NCBI GenBank assembly: GCA_044238605.1
Contig: JBIICY010000001.1
Coordinates: forward strand, 496,001-560,000
Reading direction: 5' to 3'
From: UBA10438 sp044238605
Lineage (GTDB): Bacteria; Bacteroidota; Ignavibacteria; Kapaibacteriales; Kapaibacteriaceae
DNA: 64,000 bases
Position numbers and translations under genes: made by a program. Below are positions 46,168 to 54,646 of the stretch, one piece after another; position 1 is the first letter of the stretch; each line of letters starts with the position of its first letter. Below the pieces are notes generated by a model. That model was not told the DNA's origin. It searched no databases and saw only the letters and a program-made list of their open reading frames with translations.

Positions 46168-46242
46168 CAGCGTTCCAGTTCTGCAAGTTACCTCTAAAAT
46201 CAACCCGTGCAACAAGTTTTCCACAGGGACGTGTTTTTTTCG

Positions 46243-46959
46243 CTATGACTTTAAAGAGGCTAGGTTGCTATTAACGGCCTTCCAGTTCACTAAGTTCCAC
46301 CATGCGGCTATGTAATCTGGACGCTTGTTCTGGTACTTCAGGTAGTAGGCATGCTCCCAAACGTCGATGCCCATAATTGGCGTTGCACCCCACGAGGTAA
46401 GCTTGTGTTGGTTCTCGGCCTGCAGCACGATAAGCCGCTGGTCGTCTTTGCGATAGTGCAACAACGCCCAGCCACTTCCCTCAACGGCCCCAGCTGCGGC
46501 GCTGAACTGTTTCTTAAAGGCGTCGAAAGATCCAAAGCTGTCGTTGATCGCTGCGAGCAGCTCTCCCGACGGCTCCCCACCCCCATCCTTTCCGGGTGCG
46601 CCCATGATCTTCCAGAACATTGAGTGTAGCCAATGTCCACCACCGTGAAACGCGGCCTGTTTTGACCAATGCTGCACTAGTGCAAAGTCCCCCGAGGTTC
46701 TGGCCTTTGCCAGCTCTTCTTCGGCTTTGTTGAGTCCGTTCACGTACGCCAGATGGTGCTTTCCATGATGCAGCTGCATCGTCTGCGCATCTATATGGGG
46801 CTCGAGCGCATCATAGGCGTACGGCAACGGCGGCAGCTCGTGCTTGCCCCCTGCGGCAACCGGCTCAAAGCCAATAGCATGAAGCGTAGAAGGGGCTGCC
46901 GTTATCGCCGCGGCTGTTCCCAATGCGGCAGAAGTAAGAAAGGTTCGGCGTGTGGTCAT
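46243..46959 (-). CDS. Exported Fe/Mn superoxide dismutase
   Basis: 238 residues. N-terminal twin-arginine-type signal MTTRRTFLTSAALGTAAAITA, then a full Fe/Mn-SOD: HELPPLPYAYDALEPHIDAQTMQLHHGKHHLAYVNGLNKAEEEL, AAFHGGGHWLHSMFWKIM, and metal-ligand GIDVWEHAYYLKYQNKRPDYI. It converts superoxide to peroxide and oxygen. The signal suggests periplasmic or surface location. The 5' region carries an (AGGTACT)n array at 46977-47010, 18 bases before the ATG. Confidence 0.94.
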   Translation of the reverse strand: MTTRRTFLTSAALGTAAAITAAPSTLHAIGFEPVAAGGKHELPPLPYAYDALEPHIDAQTMQLHHGKHHLAYVNGLNKAEEELAKARTSGDFALVQHWSKQAAFHGGGHWLHSMFWKIMGAPGKDGGGEPSGELLAAINDSFGSFDAFKKQFSAAAGAVEGSGWALLHYRKDDQRLIVLQAENQHKLTSWGATPIMGIDVWEHAYYLKYQNKRPDYIAAWWNLVNWKAVNSNLASLKS

Positions 46960-46976
46960 AAGAATCCTTGGGAAGA

Positions 46977-47077
46977 AGGTACTAGGTACTAGGTACTAGG
47001 TACTAGGTACAAAGGTACGAGGGGTACTCGCTGTTCGCTGTTCGCTGTTCGCTGCTCGCTACTCGCTGCTCGCTGCT
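46977..47077 (+). repeat. Composite heptad-repeat element, copy A
   Basis: Four and a half AGGTACT units (46977-47010), an 18-base linker with GGTAC (47011-47028), then seven 7-base units of the CGCTGTT/CGCTGCT/CGCTACT family (47029-47077). The junction TACTCGCTGTTCGCTG is shared with copies B and C. It lies between SOD and fbp; the CGCTGYT arm codes the last residues and stop of Fbp (read on the minus strand). Confidence 0.9.
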
Positions 47078-48087
47078 CTAAGAAACTGCTCGAGCTCCAG
47101 CACGTCGTCTTCGCTACCCATGAAACATGGGATGCGTTGGTGCAGCGAGGTGGGTTTTGTATCTAGTACGCGATGTACTCCGTCGCTGGCGCGTCCTCCG
47201 GCCTGCTCGATCAAAAAGGCCATGGGGTTAACCTCATATACAAGGCGGAGCTTACCATCGGGCATTGAGGTATCGCCGGGGTACATAAAAATTCCACCGT
47301 AGTGAAGTGTGCGGTGCACATCTGCAACCATAGTGCCGACGTATCGAAGGGAGTATGGGCGAATGCCGTCATCGGACGGACGAAGTAGGTGCGTTACATA
47401 GTCGCGCACGCCTTGAGGCCATTTATGGGCATTGCCTGAGTTTACCGAGTAGATCTTGCCACGCTTCGGAATCTTGATCTTTTCATACGTCAACAGAAAT
47501 TCACCGATCGTTGGATCGAATGTGAACACGTCCACGCCGTTGCCAGATGAGTAGACCAACTGTGTGCTTGAACCGTACATCGCATATCCGGCAGCAACCT
47601 GCTTCCAGCCATGCTGCAGACAATCTTCAAGTCCACCCGGAGTGGTGAGTGTAGGGTCCACGCGTTTGTAGATCGAAAAGATCGTACCGATGGTTACGTT
47701 CACGTCGATATTTGACGAACCGTCCAGAGGGTCAAATACGAGAACGTACTTGCCTTTGCGATACTCGTCTGGAATGGGAATAAGGCCATCTGATTCTTCC
47801 GAGGCCATTACACAGAGATGACCGCCATGATCCATGGCACGAAAGATCACATCGTTGGCATGAATATCCAGACGCTTAACGCGCTCTCCGTGGACGTTTG
47901 TACCGTCTGTTGATCCGAGTACGTCATTGAGTCCGGCCCGCCGCACATCACGCGCAAGAATGCGCATAGCCAGCGTAAAGTCGCGCAATAGATGGGAAAA
48001 CTCCCCTGTTGCATCCGGGTGCATAGCACCCTCTTCGGTTATATGTCGCTCTATCGTAATGAGCTTCGACGTTTTAACTATTGGCAT
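47059..48087 (-). CDS. fbp: Fructose-1,6-bisphosphatase class I
   Basis: 342 residues. Gluconeogenic removal of the 1-phosphate. Motifs: ASEESDGLIPIPDEYRKGKYVLVFDPLDGSSNIDVNVTIGTIFSIYKR (metal sites E/D and DPLDGSSN), YVGTMVADVHRTLHYGGIFMYPGD, and LRLVYEVNPMAFLIEQAGG. The ATG is at 48087, 8 bases after the usp stop. The last seven codons (RAASSE-stop) lie inside heptad repeat copy A, so its C-terminus is set by repeat length. Confidence 0.95.
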   Translation of the reverse strand: MPIVKTSKLITIERHITEEGAMHPDATGEFSHLLRDFTLAMRILARDVRRAGLNDVLGSTDGTNVHGERVKRLDIHANDVIFRAMDHGGHLCVMASEESDGLIPIPDEYRKGKYVLVFDPLDGSSNIDVNVTIGTIFSIYKRVDPTLTTPGGLEDCLQHGWKQVAAGYAMYGSSTQLVYSSGNGVDVFTFDPTIGEFLLTYEKIKIPKRGKIYSVNSGNAHKWPQGVRDYVTHLLRPSDDGIRPYSLRYVGTMVADVHRTLHYGGIFMYPGDTSMPDGKLRLVYEVNPMAFLIEQAGGRASDGVHRVLDTKPTSLHQRIPCFMGSEDDVLELEQFLRAASSE

Positions 48088-48095
48088 CGGCGTTG

Positions 48096-48542
48096 TTATT
48101 GGTCCAATCGAACAGAAAGCACTGGACAAGGGGCTTTACGCAGCACGCGCTCTGTTGTGCTGCCAAACAGGAAGTGCTCTAAGCCGCTTCGACCATGCGT
48201 ACCGATAGCAATGATACTGATGCCTTCATTTTTGGCGTAATTGCAGATCTCGTCACTTGCACGCCCCTTTACAACCTTAGTTACAACGCTGAACCCTTCA
48301 GAAGCAAGTTGCTCTGCGATGCCATCGATCTGTTTTTGTGTGTTCGATTCGAGTTCTTTCTCAATGTCGGCAAAACCAACCTGGGCAAAACTCCAGTCTG
48401 CCGGGTACACAACAGGTTCTACCACATGCATGATGTGCAGTACCGCATTGCTCCCGCGTGCGATCTCTTTCGCAACGTTTAACGCCTTTGTGGCGTTTTC
48501 GGAAAAATCTGTAGGGACGAGGAGCGAGGAAACGGTAAGCAT
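48096..48542 (-). CDS. Universal stress protein (UspA family)
   Basis: 148 residues: LLVPTDFSENATKALNVAKEIA, a middle HIMHVVEPV, and the nucleotide-binding IIAIGTHGRSGLEHFLFGSTTERVLRKAPCPVLSVR with the GxxG-9x-G(S/T) motif that marks ATP-binding Usp proteins. It is just upstream of fbp and likely co-transcribed. Confidence 0.92.
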   Translation of the reverse strand: MLTVSSLLVPTDFSENATKALNVAKEIARGSNAVLHIMHVVEPVVYPADWSFAQVGFADIEKELESNTQKQIDGIAEQLASEGFSVVTKVVKGRASDEICNYAKNEGISIIAIGTHGRSGLEHFLFGSTTERVLRKAPCPVLSVRLDQ

Positions 48543-48626
48543 GGCTTTTGGTAGTTTGTGAATCCTTTGCGCAATGTAGTAAACCCTATGATTGCCTCAA
48601 CCCATTGAATCACAGAAGCTACTACG

Positions 48627-51452
48627 ATGAATTATCACCACGTACGACGTTTATTGACTGGCTTACTTGTACTGATTTCTTCAGCGGCGTTGTTTTCCGA
48701 AGAACCCAACCAGGATGGGACTTTAAACTGGAGAGTGATTGGTCCGCTCGAGAATTACAGCGGCTCTGCATTTGCCCGTAAGCTTCCAGCAGAACGTCCG
48801 TTCGATACTCTAACGCACAAGAATGCACGAGGGGGCTCGATAACATGGCGGGAGTGGTCGTCAACACCTACTGGTGGACTTCCCTTGTATGAATTCTCTC
48901 CAGAACGACATGGTGCCTATGTAGCCAACACATTTGTTGAGTCTAGCGACCGTCAGAGTGTTACGATGCAAGCTATGATTGCAGGAAGTATCGAGATCTA
49001 TGTCAACGACTCACTCGCGTTTGGTACAGATTCCGACATCATAACCTTCGGAACAGTGCCCGTATCTGTCGTTACACTCGAAAAGGGTTGGAACAGGATC
49101 ATGATCAAGGCCGGCAACACCGAGCTACCATTCTGTATGGTTGTACTGTACATGGTCGATGCATCAGGCAAGGTACTTACCGACTTTGCATCCGCGTCGG
49201 AACCTCGGCTCTATCCTAAACAGACCCTGCGTCCCGAGCCCCTTACCATCCCAAATTCGAGGTATGACATGGGGTATGAATGGAATGATGCATTTACCGA
49301 CAGCCTTCTACGAAGCGTAGACGGCAACGGTGCAACTGTGAGCGCTCAGATGCAGCGCGCCGTAGAAAAGAAACAGCAAGGACTCCTCTCAGCAGCAGCA
49401 CAGATACTGTCAGACGTTGTCTCAAGTTTTCCCGAACGATATGATGCGTGGTTTCTTAAAGGGTATGTGCATCATGAAATGATGCAGCGCGATTCGGCAA
49501 TCTACTGCCTCGAACAGGGCCTTGCGCGCGATCCCGGTGCGTACGGACCTATATCGCTACTGCGGTATCTGAGAAACCAGCCAGATATGTTTAGCTATTT
49601 CAAAGCAGTCGACGTAGACAGTATCCGCAATGATACAGCGAATCGTAAACGCGTGTTTCAACCGGGATTTGAGATCGTCCTGCACGATGAAAAGACAATC
49701 GTCCTGTCAGGGGGCTCATCTGTCGTAGAAACAGATCAGTTGTTTCGCCTTACCGATGAGATCGGTGTGGCCATACACTCGCGATATCCAGCTGAGAACT
49801 GGCTCAATGCTGTGTCACTGTCTGTAACGGGCTACAAGAGATATGGAGATTCGATTTCCTGTGAACTTGCCGGTGGCTACTACGCATTCGATGAGCTCGA
49901 ACCAGGCGATTACGTGCGCATCCGTCGCCGATACATTGAACGCGACACCCTGATGATTCCACAATACTATCATCACCGACATGAGTTTCAGCGCAGGATG
50001 TATACGCACAGATCCCGCTATCAGATCATCATGCCAAAGGACGATAAATATCAGTGGCGGACCTATTTCACGTTAGCGGAACCGGAGTACACAGAATCAC
50101 CGCTTGGCTACCTGCTCAGTTGGGATGATCGAGATCTAAAGCCGTTGGATGTGCGAGAAGAAGACATGCCTCGAAGGGACATCACAGGCACCATTGAGAC
50201 TTCCACAATACCCTCATGGGAGTATCTGGCGCAGCGATACAACGAGGCGTTCGTGCGCTGCGTGCCACAGCAAGGCAATGATGGAACAGCAAATACAGAT
50301 CTCGTCCAGCTAATGGATGATATCGCACCTGTGAAAGACAGCTTAGGCAAAACTGAGGTAATCCAAAGAGCACGTGTCTTCCTGATGAACCTTAACGCAT
50401 CCGAACAATCTCAAGCGTATCCTCAATGCAGAAGTATAAACGACATTATGGAGAATGGTCCACGTTCCAACGTGGATCTCGTGACGATGTTCGTTGCTAT
50501 GCTCTCTCTGCGCAACATCACGGCATATCCAATGCTGGTTGACACAACGACCACTCCGTTTCACGCAAGTCCAACCCCATCACTGCCGTTCAATCACATG
50601 ATAGCAGTAGTTCCAGGTGATTCGCTCCCTGCATTTTATGATCTTTCTCAGCGACCCATGCAGTCTATGTATTCTCTGGATGACAACGTTCGGGGTGCAT
50701 TTGGTCTAGTTGTTCGCAAGGGGCTACGAGAGCCAATGTATGTAGCATCACATCCAATCATGACGAGATTTTCTGATGAAGTGTTTCGCATGATGCCAAT
50801 CGATGATACTCAATCATTGGTCTTTCAATCACGACTGTCAACAGATATGGATTCCTCCTTGGTGCGAATTGCTGTAGAAAATGCTTCTGATCAGCTTAGT
50901 CAAGCAAGCAGAAGCGCAGATGGCGGATCTTTGATAGTACCTAGCCCAGCTGTTAAGGATTCAGTATGGTGTGAGCGCAGTCCTGGTAGCTACCTGTTAC
51001 GATATTGCAGGCAAGGACCAAACAGATCTGTTATAGAGCGTGATTCTGAAGACACCACACGAATTCGCCTCTGGATGCCATGGACGACGGATGTGATGTA
51101 TCCATCAACACCTTATGATACGTCCATGCGAACAACCCCTCTGCTTCGCAGATACAAGTATGACTCAACAGTTACCACAGTGGTTATTCACGCACCAAAT
51201 GGCTTTACGTTTGACAAGAAACTTCCCCGAGGGTTGTTTAACGTTGAGAGTATTCGCTACTCTCTCATCAGCATACAGCAGGGTGACTCATTAACAGTCA
51301 TCCGAAAAGTGGTCAATACGCAGCCCTACGTCTCTCCAGAGGGCTTCTACAGTTTTCAGTCTACCCATGAAGCCATCATCGCACTCGATCAGCAGCCGGT
51401 GTTTCTTATTCCCAAGAAGAAGTCTGCACCAAAACGGAGGACCACGAAGTAA
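48627..51452 (+). CDS. DUF3857/transglutaminase-like large secreted protein
   Basis: 941 residues with a signal peptide (MNYHHVRRLLTGLLVLISSAALF). The first 300 residues include a carbohydrate-binding-like beta domain and TPR-like helices (RYDAWFLKGYVHHEMMQRDSAIYCLEQGLARDPG). Residues about 370-500 match the DUF3857 pattern, and about 590-650 the transglutaminase fold (GPRSNVDLVTMFVAMLSLRNITAYPMLVDT). The family's catalytic Cys is replaced (RSNVD where enzymes have xxCxD), so it is probably not a protease or transglutaminase. It overlaps the binding-protein gene by one base. Confidence 0.82.
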   Translation: MNYHHVRRLLTGLLVLISSAALFSEEPNQDGTLNWRVIGPLENYSGSAFARKLPAERPFDTLTHKNARGGSITWREWSSTPTGGLPLYEFSPERHGAYVANTFVESSDRQSVTMQAMIAGSIEIYVNDSLAFGTDSDIITFGTVPVSVVTLEKGWNRIMIKAGNTELPFCMVVLYMVDASGKVLTDFASASEPRLYPKQTLRPEPLTIPNSRYDMGYEWNDAFTDSLLRSVDGNGATVSAQMQRAVEKKQQGLLSAAAQILSDVVSSFPERYDAWFLKGYVHHEMMQRDSAIYCLEQGLARDPGAYGPISLLRYLRNQPDMFSYFKAVDVDSIRNDTANRKRVFQPGFEIVLHDEKTIVLSGGSSVVETDQLFRLTDEIGVAIHSRYPAENWLNAVSLSVTGYKRYGDSISCELAGGYYAFDELEPGDYVRIRRRYIERDTLMIPQYYHHRHEFQRRMYTHRSRYQIIMPKDDKYQWRTYFTLAEPEYTESPLGYLLSWDDRDLKPLDVREEDMPRRDITGTIETSTIPSWEYLAQRYNEAFVRCVPQQGNDGTANTDLVQLMDDIAPVKDSLGKTEVIQRARVFLMNLNASEQSQAYPQCRSINDIMENGPRSNVDLVTMFVAMLSLRNITAYPMLVDTTTTPFHASPTPSLPFNHMIAVVPGDSLPAFYDLSQRPMQSMYSLDDNVRGAFGLVVRKGLREPMYVASHPIMTRFSDEVFRMMPIDDTQSLVFQSRLSTDMDSSLVRIAVENASDQLSQASRSADGGSLIVPSPAVKDSVWCERSPGSYLLRYCRQGPNRSVIERDSEDTTRIRLWMPWTTDVMYPSTPYDTSMRTTPLLRRYKYDSTVTTVVIHAPNGFTFDKKLPRGLFNVESIRYSLISIQQGDSLTVIRKVVNTQPYVSPEGFYSFQSTHEAIIALDQQPVFLIPKKKSAPKRRTTK

Positions 51453-52258
51453 TGGGAGGTAGATACCCCAAACGTATAGTGTGCCTCACGGAAGAAACCA
51501 CTGAAGCACTTTATGCAATCGGTGCCGATGATCTGATCGTTGGCATCTCAGGCTTTACGGTGCGGCCACCACAGGCACGCAAGGAAAAGCCAAAGGTCTC
51601 TACTTATCTGGATGCAAAGTTCGACGAGATCATCGATCTCAAGCCTGATGTTGTCTTTGCATGGTCCGACCTGCAGGCAGACATCTCGTCGGAACTCATT
51701 CGTCGGGGCATCGATGTAGTCTGCTTTAACCATCGTTCGGTAGATGGTATCCTATCAATGATCATTCGTCTTTCGGCATATGTTGGCTATACCGATGCTG
51801 GCATGGAATACGTTGCGTCTCTTCAACGCAACGTGGATATCGCGCGCGAACGTGGTCAGCAAAGAGTCGCCAAGCCCCGTGTATACTTTGAGGAGTGGTA
51901 CGATCCCCTGATGTCGGGTATCTGCTGGGTAAGCGAGATTATTGAGATCTGCGGAGGTATGGATGTATTTGCAGAAAATCGCGTCCACCCAAACGCCAAG
52001 GAACGCATCATAGCAGATATGCATGAGCCCCTTCGGAGAGATCCCGATATCATGATTGCCTCGTGGTGCGGCAAAATGCTTAAACCCGAGCGCGTAAAGG
52101 CCCGTGAAGGCTGGGATGCTTTTCGTCCACTCACAAGCGGCTTTCTCCGGGAAATCCCATCACCGATTATTCTGCAGCCAGGCCCAGCAGCCCTCACGGA
52201 CGGCATACATGCAATGATGACCATCTTTGATCAATGGGAAGGGGCAGGCAGACCATGA
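51452..52258 (+). CDS. BtuF-like substrate-binding-fold protein without signal peptide
   Basis: 268 residues of the cobalamin/iron-siderophore binding (COG0614) fold: RIVCLTEETTEALYAIGADDLIVGISGFTVRPPQARKEKPKVSTYLDAKFDEIIDLKPDVVFAW, then LIRRGIDVVCFNHRSVDGIL and SGICWVSEIIEICGGMDVFAEN. No export signal is present, so it should be cytosolic, as in other signal-less cobalamin-binding homologues. Ligand unknown. The TAATG overlap with the previous gene and ATGA with the next imply coupled translation. Confidence 0.82.
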   Translation: MGGRYPKRIVCLTEETTEALYAIGADDLIVGISGFTVRPPQARKEKPKVSTYLDAKFDEIIDLKPDVVFAWSDLQADISSELIRRGIDVVCFNHRSVDGILSMIIRLSAYVGYTDAGMEYVASLQRNVDIARERGQQRVAKPRVYFEEWYDPLMSGICWVSEIIEICGGMDVFAENRVHPNAKERIIADMHEPLRRDPDIMIASWCGKMLKPERVKAREGWDAFRPLTSGFLREIPSPIILQPGPAALTDGIHAMMTIFDQWEGAGRP

Positions 52259-52950
52259 ACCACATCGTTCATTCACCATCCCGCATAGATGCGATCATCT
52301 GCCTGAAGGGGGCCCCTCCATCCCTATCAGTACTCGAGCAGTTTGTGGATGTACCGATCATCGCAGCTGACGGCGCAGCTAACCTTCTCTATCACCTTGA
52401 TGTTCTACCCGAATATGTTATCGGAGACCTTGATTCGGTGCTGCCAGAAGTGCTTGATGCCATGCGCACAACAACCGAAATCATCGTTGAAGTAGATCAG
52501 GACATCAACGATTTTGAAAAGGCACTTCGCTTTGCACAGCAGATGCTCTGGAAGCGTGTGCTGATTACGGGCATTCACGGCGGAGATCTTGAGCACACCC
52601 TTAACAACTGGTCTGTGCTGGTGCGCTATGGGAAGGACATGGACCTGCTGGCTCATGATGATAACCGCATAGGTATACCGCTTTATTCCAACACCAGTTA
52701 TCAAGCAGAATTGGACGAACTGATTTCGCTTATCCCTCAGCCTTCTGTAACTCTCACAACTCGAGGCCTGGTATGGGAGCTAACCCGCGAAGAGCTTTCT
52801 CTCGGCGTCCGCGAAGGAGCGCGCAACCGCTCATCACAGACACACGTAGAGCTGGAGGTTCATCAGGGAGCTGTTTTCTTGTTTGTCGATGCACGCCTGC
52901 CACTTCTGCCGGAGGCTGTGCAAAAACCTATATTGCACGATGAGTCGTAA
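52255..52950 (+). CDS. Thiamine pyrophosphokinase
   Basis: 231 residues. Transfers pyrophosphate from ATP to thiamine. Motifs: IIAADGAANLLYHLDVLPEYVIGDLDSV (AADGAAN and GDLDS), DQDINDFEKALRFA, and GIHGGDLEHTLNNWSVLVRY. The C-terminal beta domain has LTTRGLVWELTREELSLGVREGARNRS, matching the family's G..W.L....L..G...S.SN pattern. Start ATG 52255 overlaps the upstream stop. Confidence 0.9.
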   Translation: MNHIVHSPSRIDAIICLKGAPPSLSVLEQFVDVPIIAADGAANLLYHLDVLPEYVIGDLDSVLPEVLDAMRTTTEIIVEVDQDINDFEKALRFAQQMLWKRVLITGIHGGDLEHTLNNWSVLVRYGKDMDLLAHDDNRIGIPLYSNTSYQAELDELISLIPQPSVTLTTRGLVWELTREELSLGVREGARNRSSQTHVELEVHQGAVFLFVDARLPLLPEAVQKPILHDES

Positions 52951-53683
52951 CATCAGTTCGTGGTTCAGCCCACGTCTCAACAAAGACATGGAGATCTGTG
53001 TCTACGGCACGTACGGAACACCCATTCTCATGTTCCCGAGTGCTGCGGCAGACTTTTTAGAATACGAGCGTTTTCATTTGATCGATTCGGTACAGCGGTT
53101 GATTGACGCAGGAACCGTAAAGCTCTATTCGATCAACAGCATCAACAGCGAATCCTGGCTCAATGACGGCATGTCTGGACGTGACAAAGCGATACGCCAT
53201 CAGCAATACAACGCTTACATCACGGACGAGGTTGTCCCCTTCATCCATAGTACGTCGGGTGGCCCCCTCCCAATCCTTACCGCAGGCGTTTCTCTCGGTG
53301 CATTCCATGCGGCTAATTCACTATTCCGCAGGCCCGACCTCTTCGATGGCACACTGGCAATGAGCGGCGTGTATGATCTACATGCCTATTCAAAAGGCTA
53401 CTTCGACGAAGACTGTTACTTCAACTCACCAATGGACTACCTGCCAAATCTTTCAGACCAGTCTATTCTTGAACTACTTCGCTCCAAACAGCACATTCAC
53501 ATTGCAACCGGCAGCGGCAACTACGAAGATCCATCAGCCAGCATTGCGCTCGGCAATGTTCTCGGTACAAAAGGCATTCCCCACACCGTAGACGTGTGGA
53601 CGCAAGACTACACACATGACTGGCCAACGTGGAGAGCAATGCTACCAGTGCTGATTGAGCAGCGAGTAGCGAACAGCGAATAG
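52940..53683 (+). CDS. Alpha/beta-hydrolase esterase (esterase D-like)
   Basis: 247 residues from ATG 52940, overlapping the kinase gene by 11 bases. Similar to the S-formylglutathione hydrolase/mycolyl-esterase group: EICVYGTYGTPILMFPSAAADFLEY, nucleophile elbow AGVSLGAFHAANSLFRRPDLFDGTLAMSGVYD (GxSxG, Ser in GVSLG), a catalytic Asp region, and HDWPTWRAMLP (His). No signal peptide. The last residues EQRVANSE are coded by heptad-repeat copy B. Confidence 0.85.
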   Translation: MSRNISSWFSPRLNKDMEICVYGTYGTPILMFPSAAADFLEYERFHLIDSVQRLIDAGTVKLYSINSINSESWLNDGMSGRDKAIRHQQYNAYITDEVVPFIHSTSGGPLPILTAGVSLGAFHAANSLFRRPDLFDGTLAMSGVYDLHAYSKGYFDEDCYFNSPMDYLPNLSDQSILELLRSKQHIHIATGSGNYEDPSASIALGNVLGTKGIPHTVDVWTQDYTHDWPTWRAMLPVLIEQRVANSE

Positions 53684-53765
53684 CGAGCAGCGAACAGCGA
53701 GCAGCGAACAGCGAGTACCCTTGTGTACCCTGTCCCTAGTCCCTAGTCCCTAACTCCCTATCCCT
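53657..53765 (-). repeat. Composite heptad-repeat element, copy B
   Basis: Read on the minus strand: TAGGGAC-type units, a GGTAC-containing linker, then eight CGCTGTT/CGCTGCT-type units (53661-53716 on the plus strand as AGCGARY). It is homologous to copy A including the linker. One end supplies the last eight codons and stop of the esterase; the other end supplies the TAG stop of the convergent DUF2007 gene (53758-53760). Confidence 0.9.
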
Positions 53766-53997
53766 CAAACTCATCAAGGTTAATGTCTTCGTCTTCGTTA
53801 AGATCGAAGCCGAATTCATCTTCTCCGGAGGCCGCATGAAAGATCTCACGGGCTTCCTCGAGATCGTCCTCGAATACAAAGAGGTTGTATCCATCTGACT
53901 TATCGTCTTTGAGCTTATGGTCTATGCCCGAGGCCTTGAGTTTAGATGCCAGAAGCTGTGCTTCCATTTCGTTGGTAAACGATGCAAGTAAGATCAT
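53758..53997 (-). CDS. DUF2007 small protein
   Basis: 79 residues: ILLASFTNEMEAQLLASKLKASGIDHKLKDDKSDGYNLFVFEDDLEEAREIF, the DUF2007 ferredoxin-like pattern (signal-transducing-protein PII-like fold), then a very acidic tail EDEFGFDLNEDEDINLDEFEG. ATG 53997 is preferred; the frame continues to 54093 inside the next gene. Its stop is made by the heptad repeat. Function unknown. Confidence 0.82.
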   Translation of the reverse strand: MILLASFTNEMEAQLLASKLKASGIDHKLKDDKSDGYNLFVFEDDLEEAREIFHAASGEDEFGFDLNEDEDINLDEFEG

Positions 53998-54010
53998 ATC
54001 ACCACCAGCA

Positions 54011-54646
54011 TTAGTTTTTCGGCTGTAAATACTTTTTTGCTTTTTCTGGATTAGCATCCATCCACTTACGTGCTTCTTCGTTGACAATCGCAAACGTACG
54101 TTTTTGATGTGCCTGCTTTAGCTCAGAGATTGGGTTTGCAAACGACCAAATGATGCACCATGAGTCCGAAACAAGAAGATCATCCTTCGTGTCTGTACCG
54201 GGCTGCTTCTCATCTGCTTTGTACAACAGTTTACAAATCTGTTTTCTGGCATCCTCGGGAAGGGGCTTGCCCCACCGTGCAAAGATGATGGCGCCACCTT
54301 CTTTGCCGTCGTATGACTGAATGAGGAGCTCGTCTGGCGTTCCCAGACCTGGAAGCGTCTTCTTCCAATCTTTGAGCAGCTTGGTCACAGCCGGTGTAGC
54401 GGGTTTTGGTTTTGCTGCAGGTGCATATCCCGTAGGCTGTTCGTTTGGCTGATACGGGAAACGTGCAAAGGGAAGCTTGATCTCGCGCGGGAGCTTTGAG
54501 AAGTCGTAGCGAGACGTTACAGACTTAACCGTAACGTTTTTTCCCATCTGCTTAACGGCTGCATTAATGTCCGGCTGCGCAAGCGCTGCAGCTGGTAGAG
54601 CCACCGCCAGAACAAGGGTCCATATTAATGCTGCACGCTTAGTCAC
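54011..54646 (-). CDS. Secreted protein of unknown function
   Basis: 211 residues from GTG 54646, overlapping the ettA stop by eight bases. Signal peptide TKRAALIWTLVLAVALPAAALAQ. The body contains a proline/alanine/lysine-rich linker (GYAPAAKPKPATPAV) and a C-terminal compact domain (GGAIIFARWGKPLPEDARKQICKLLYKADEKQPGTD). I do not recognise a family. It probably shares the ettA transcript. Confidence 0.75.
   Translation of the reverse strand: MTKRAALIWTLVLAVALPAAALAQPDINAAVKQMGKNVTVKSVTSRYDFSKLPREIKLPFARFPYQPNEQPTGYAPAAKPKPATPAVTKLLKDWKKTLPGLGTPDELLIQSYDGKEGGAIIFARWGKPLPEDARKQICKLLYKADEKQPGTDTKDDLLVSDSWCIIWSFANPISELKQAHQKRTFAIVNEEARKWMDANPEKAKKYLQPKN

Noticed and set aside
46217..46225. TTTTCCACA resembling a DnaA box
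   Set aside because: A single 8/9 match with no cluster, no AT-rich unwinding region and no dnaA/dnaN nearby, so not an origin.
46977..47077. Could the heptad arrays be a CRISPR?
   Set aside because: Units are 7 bases, directly abutting, with no spacers, and no cas genes are present.
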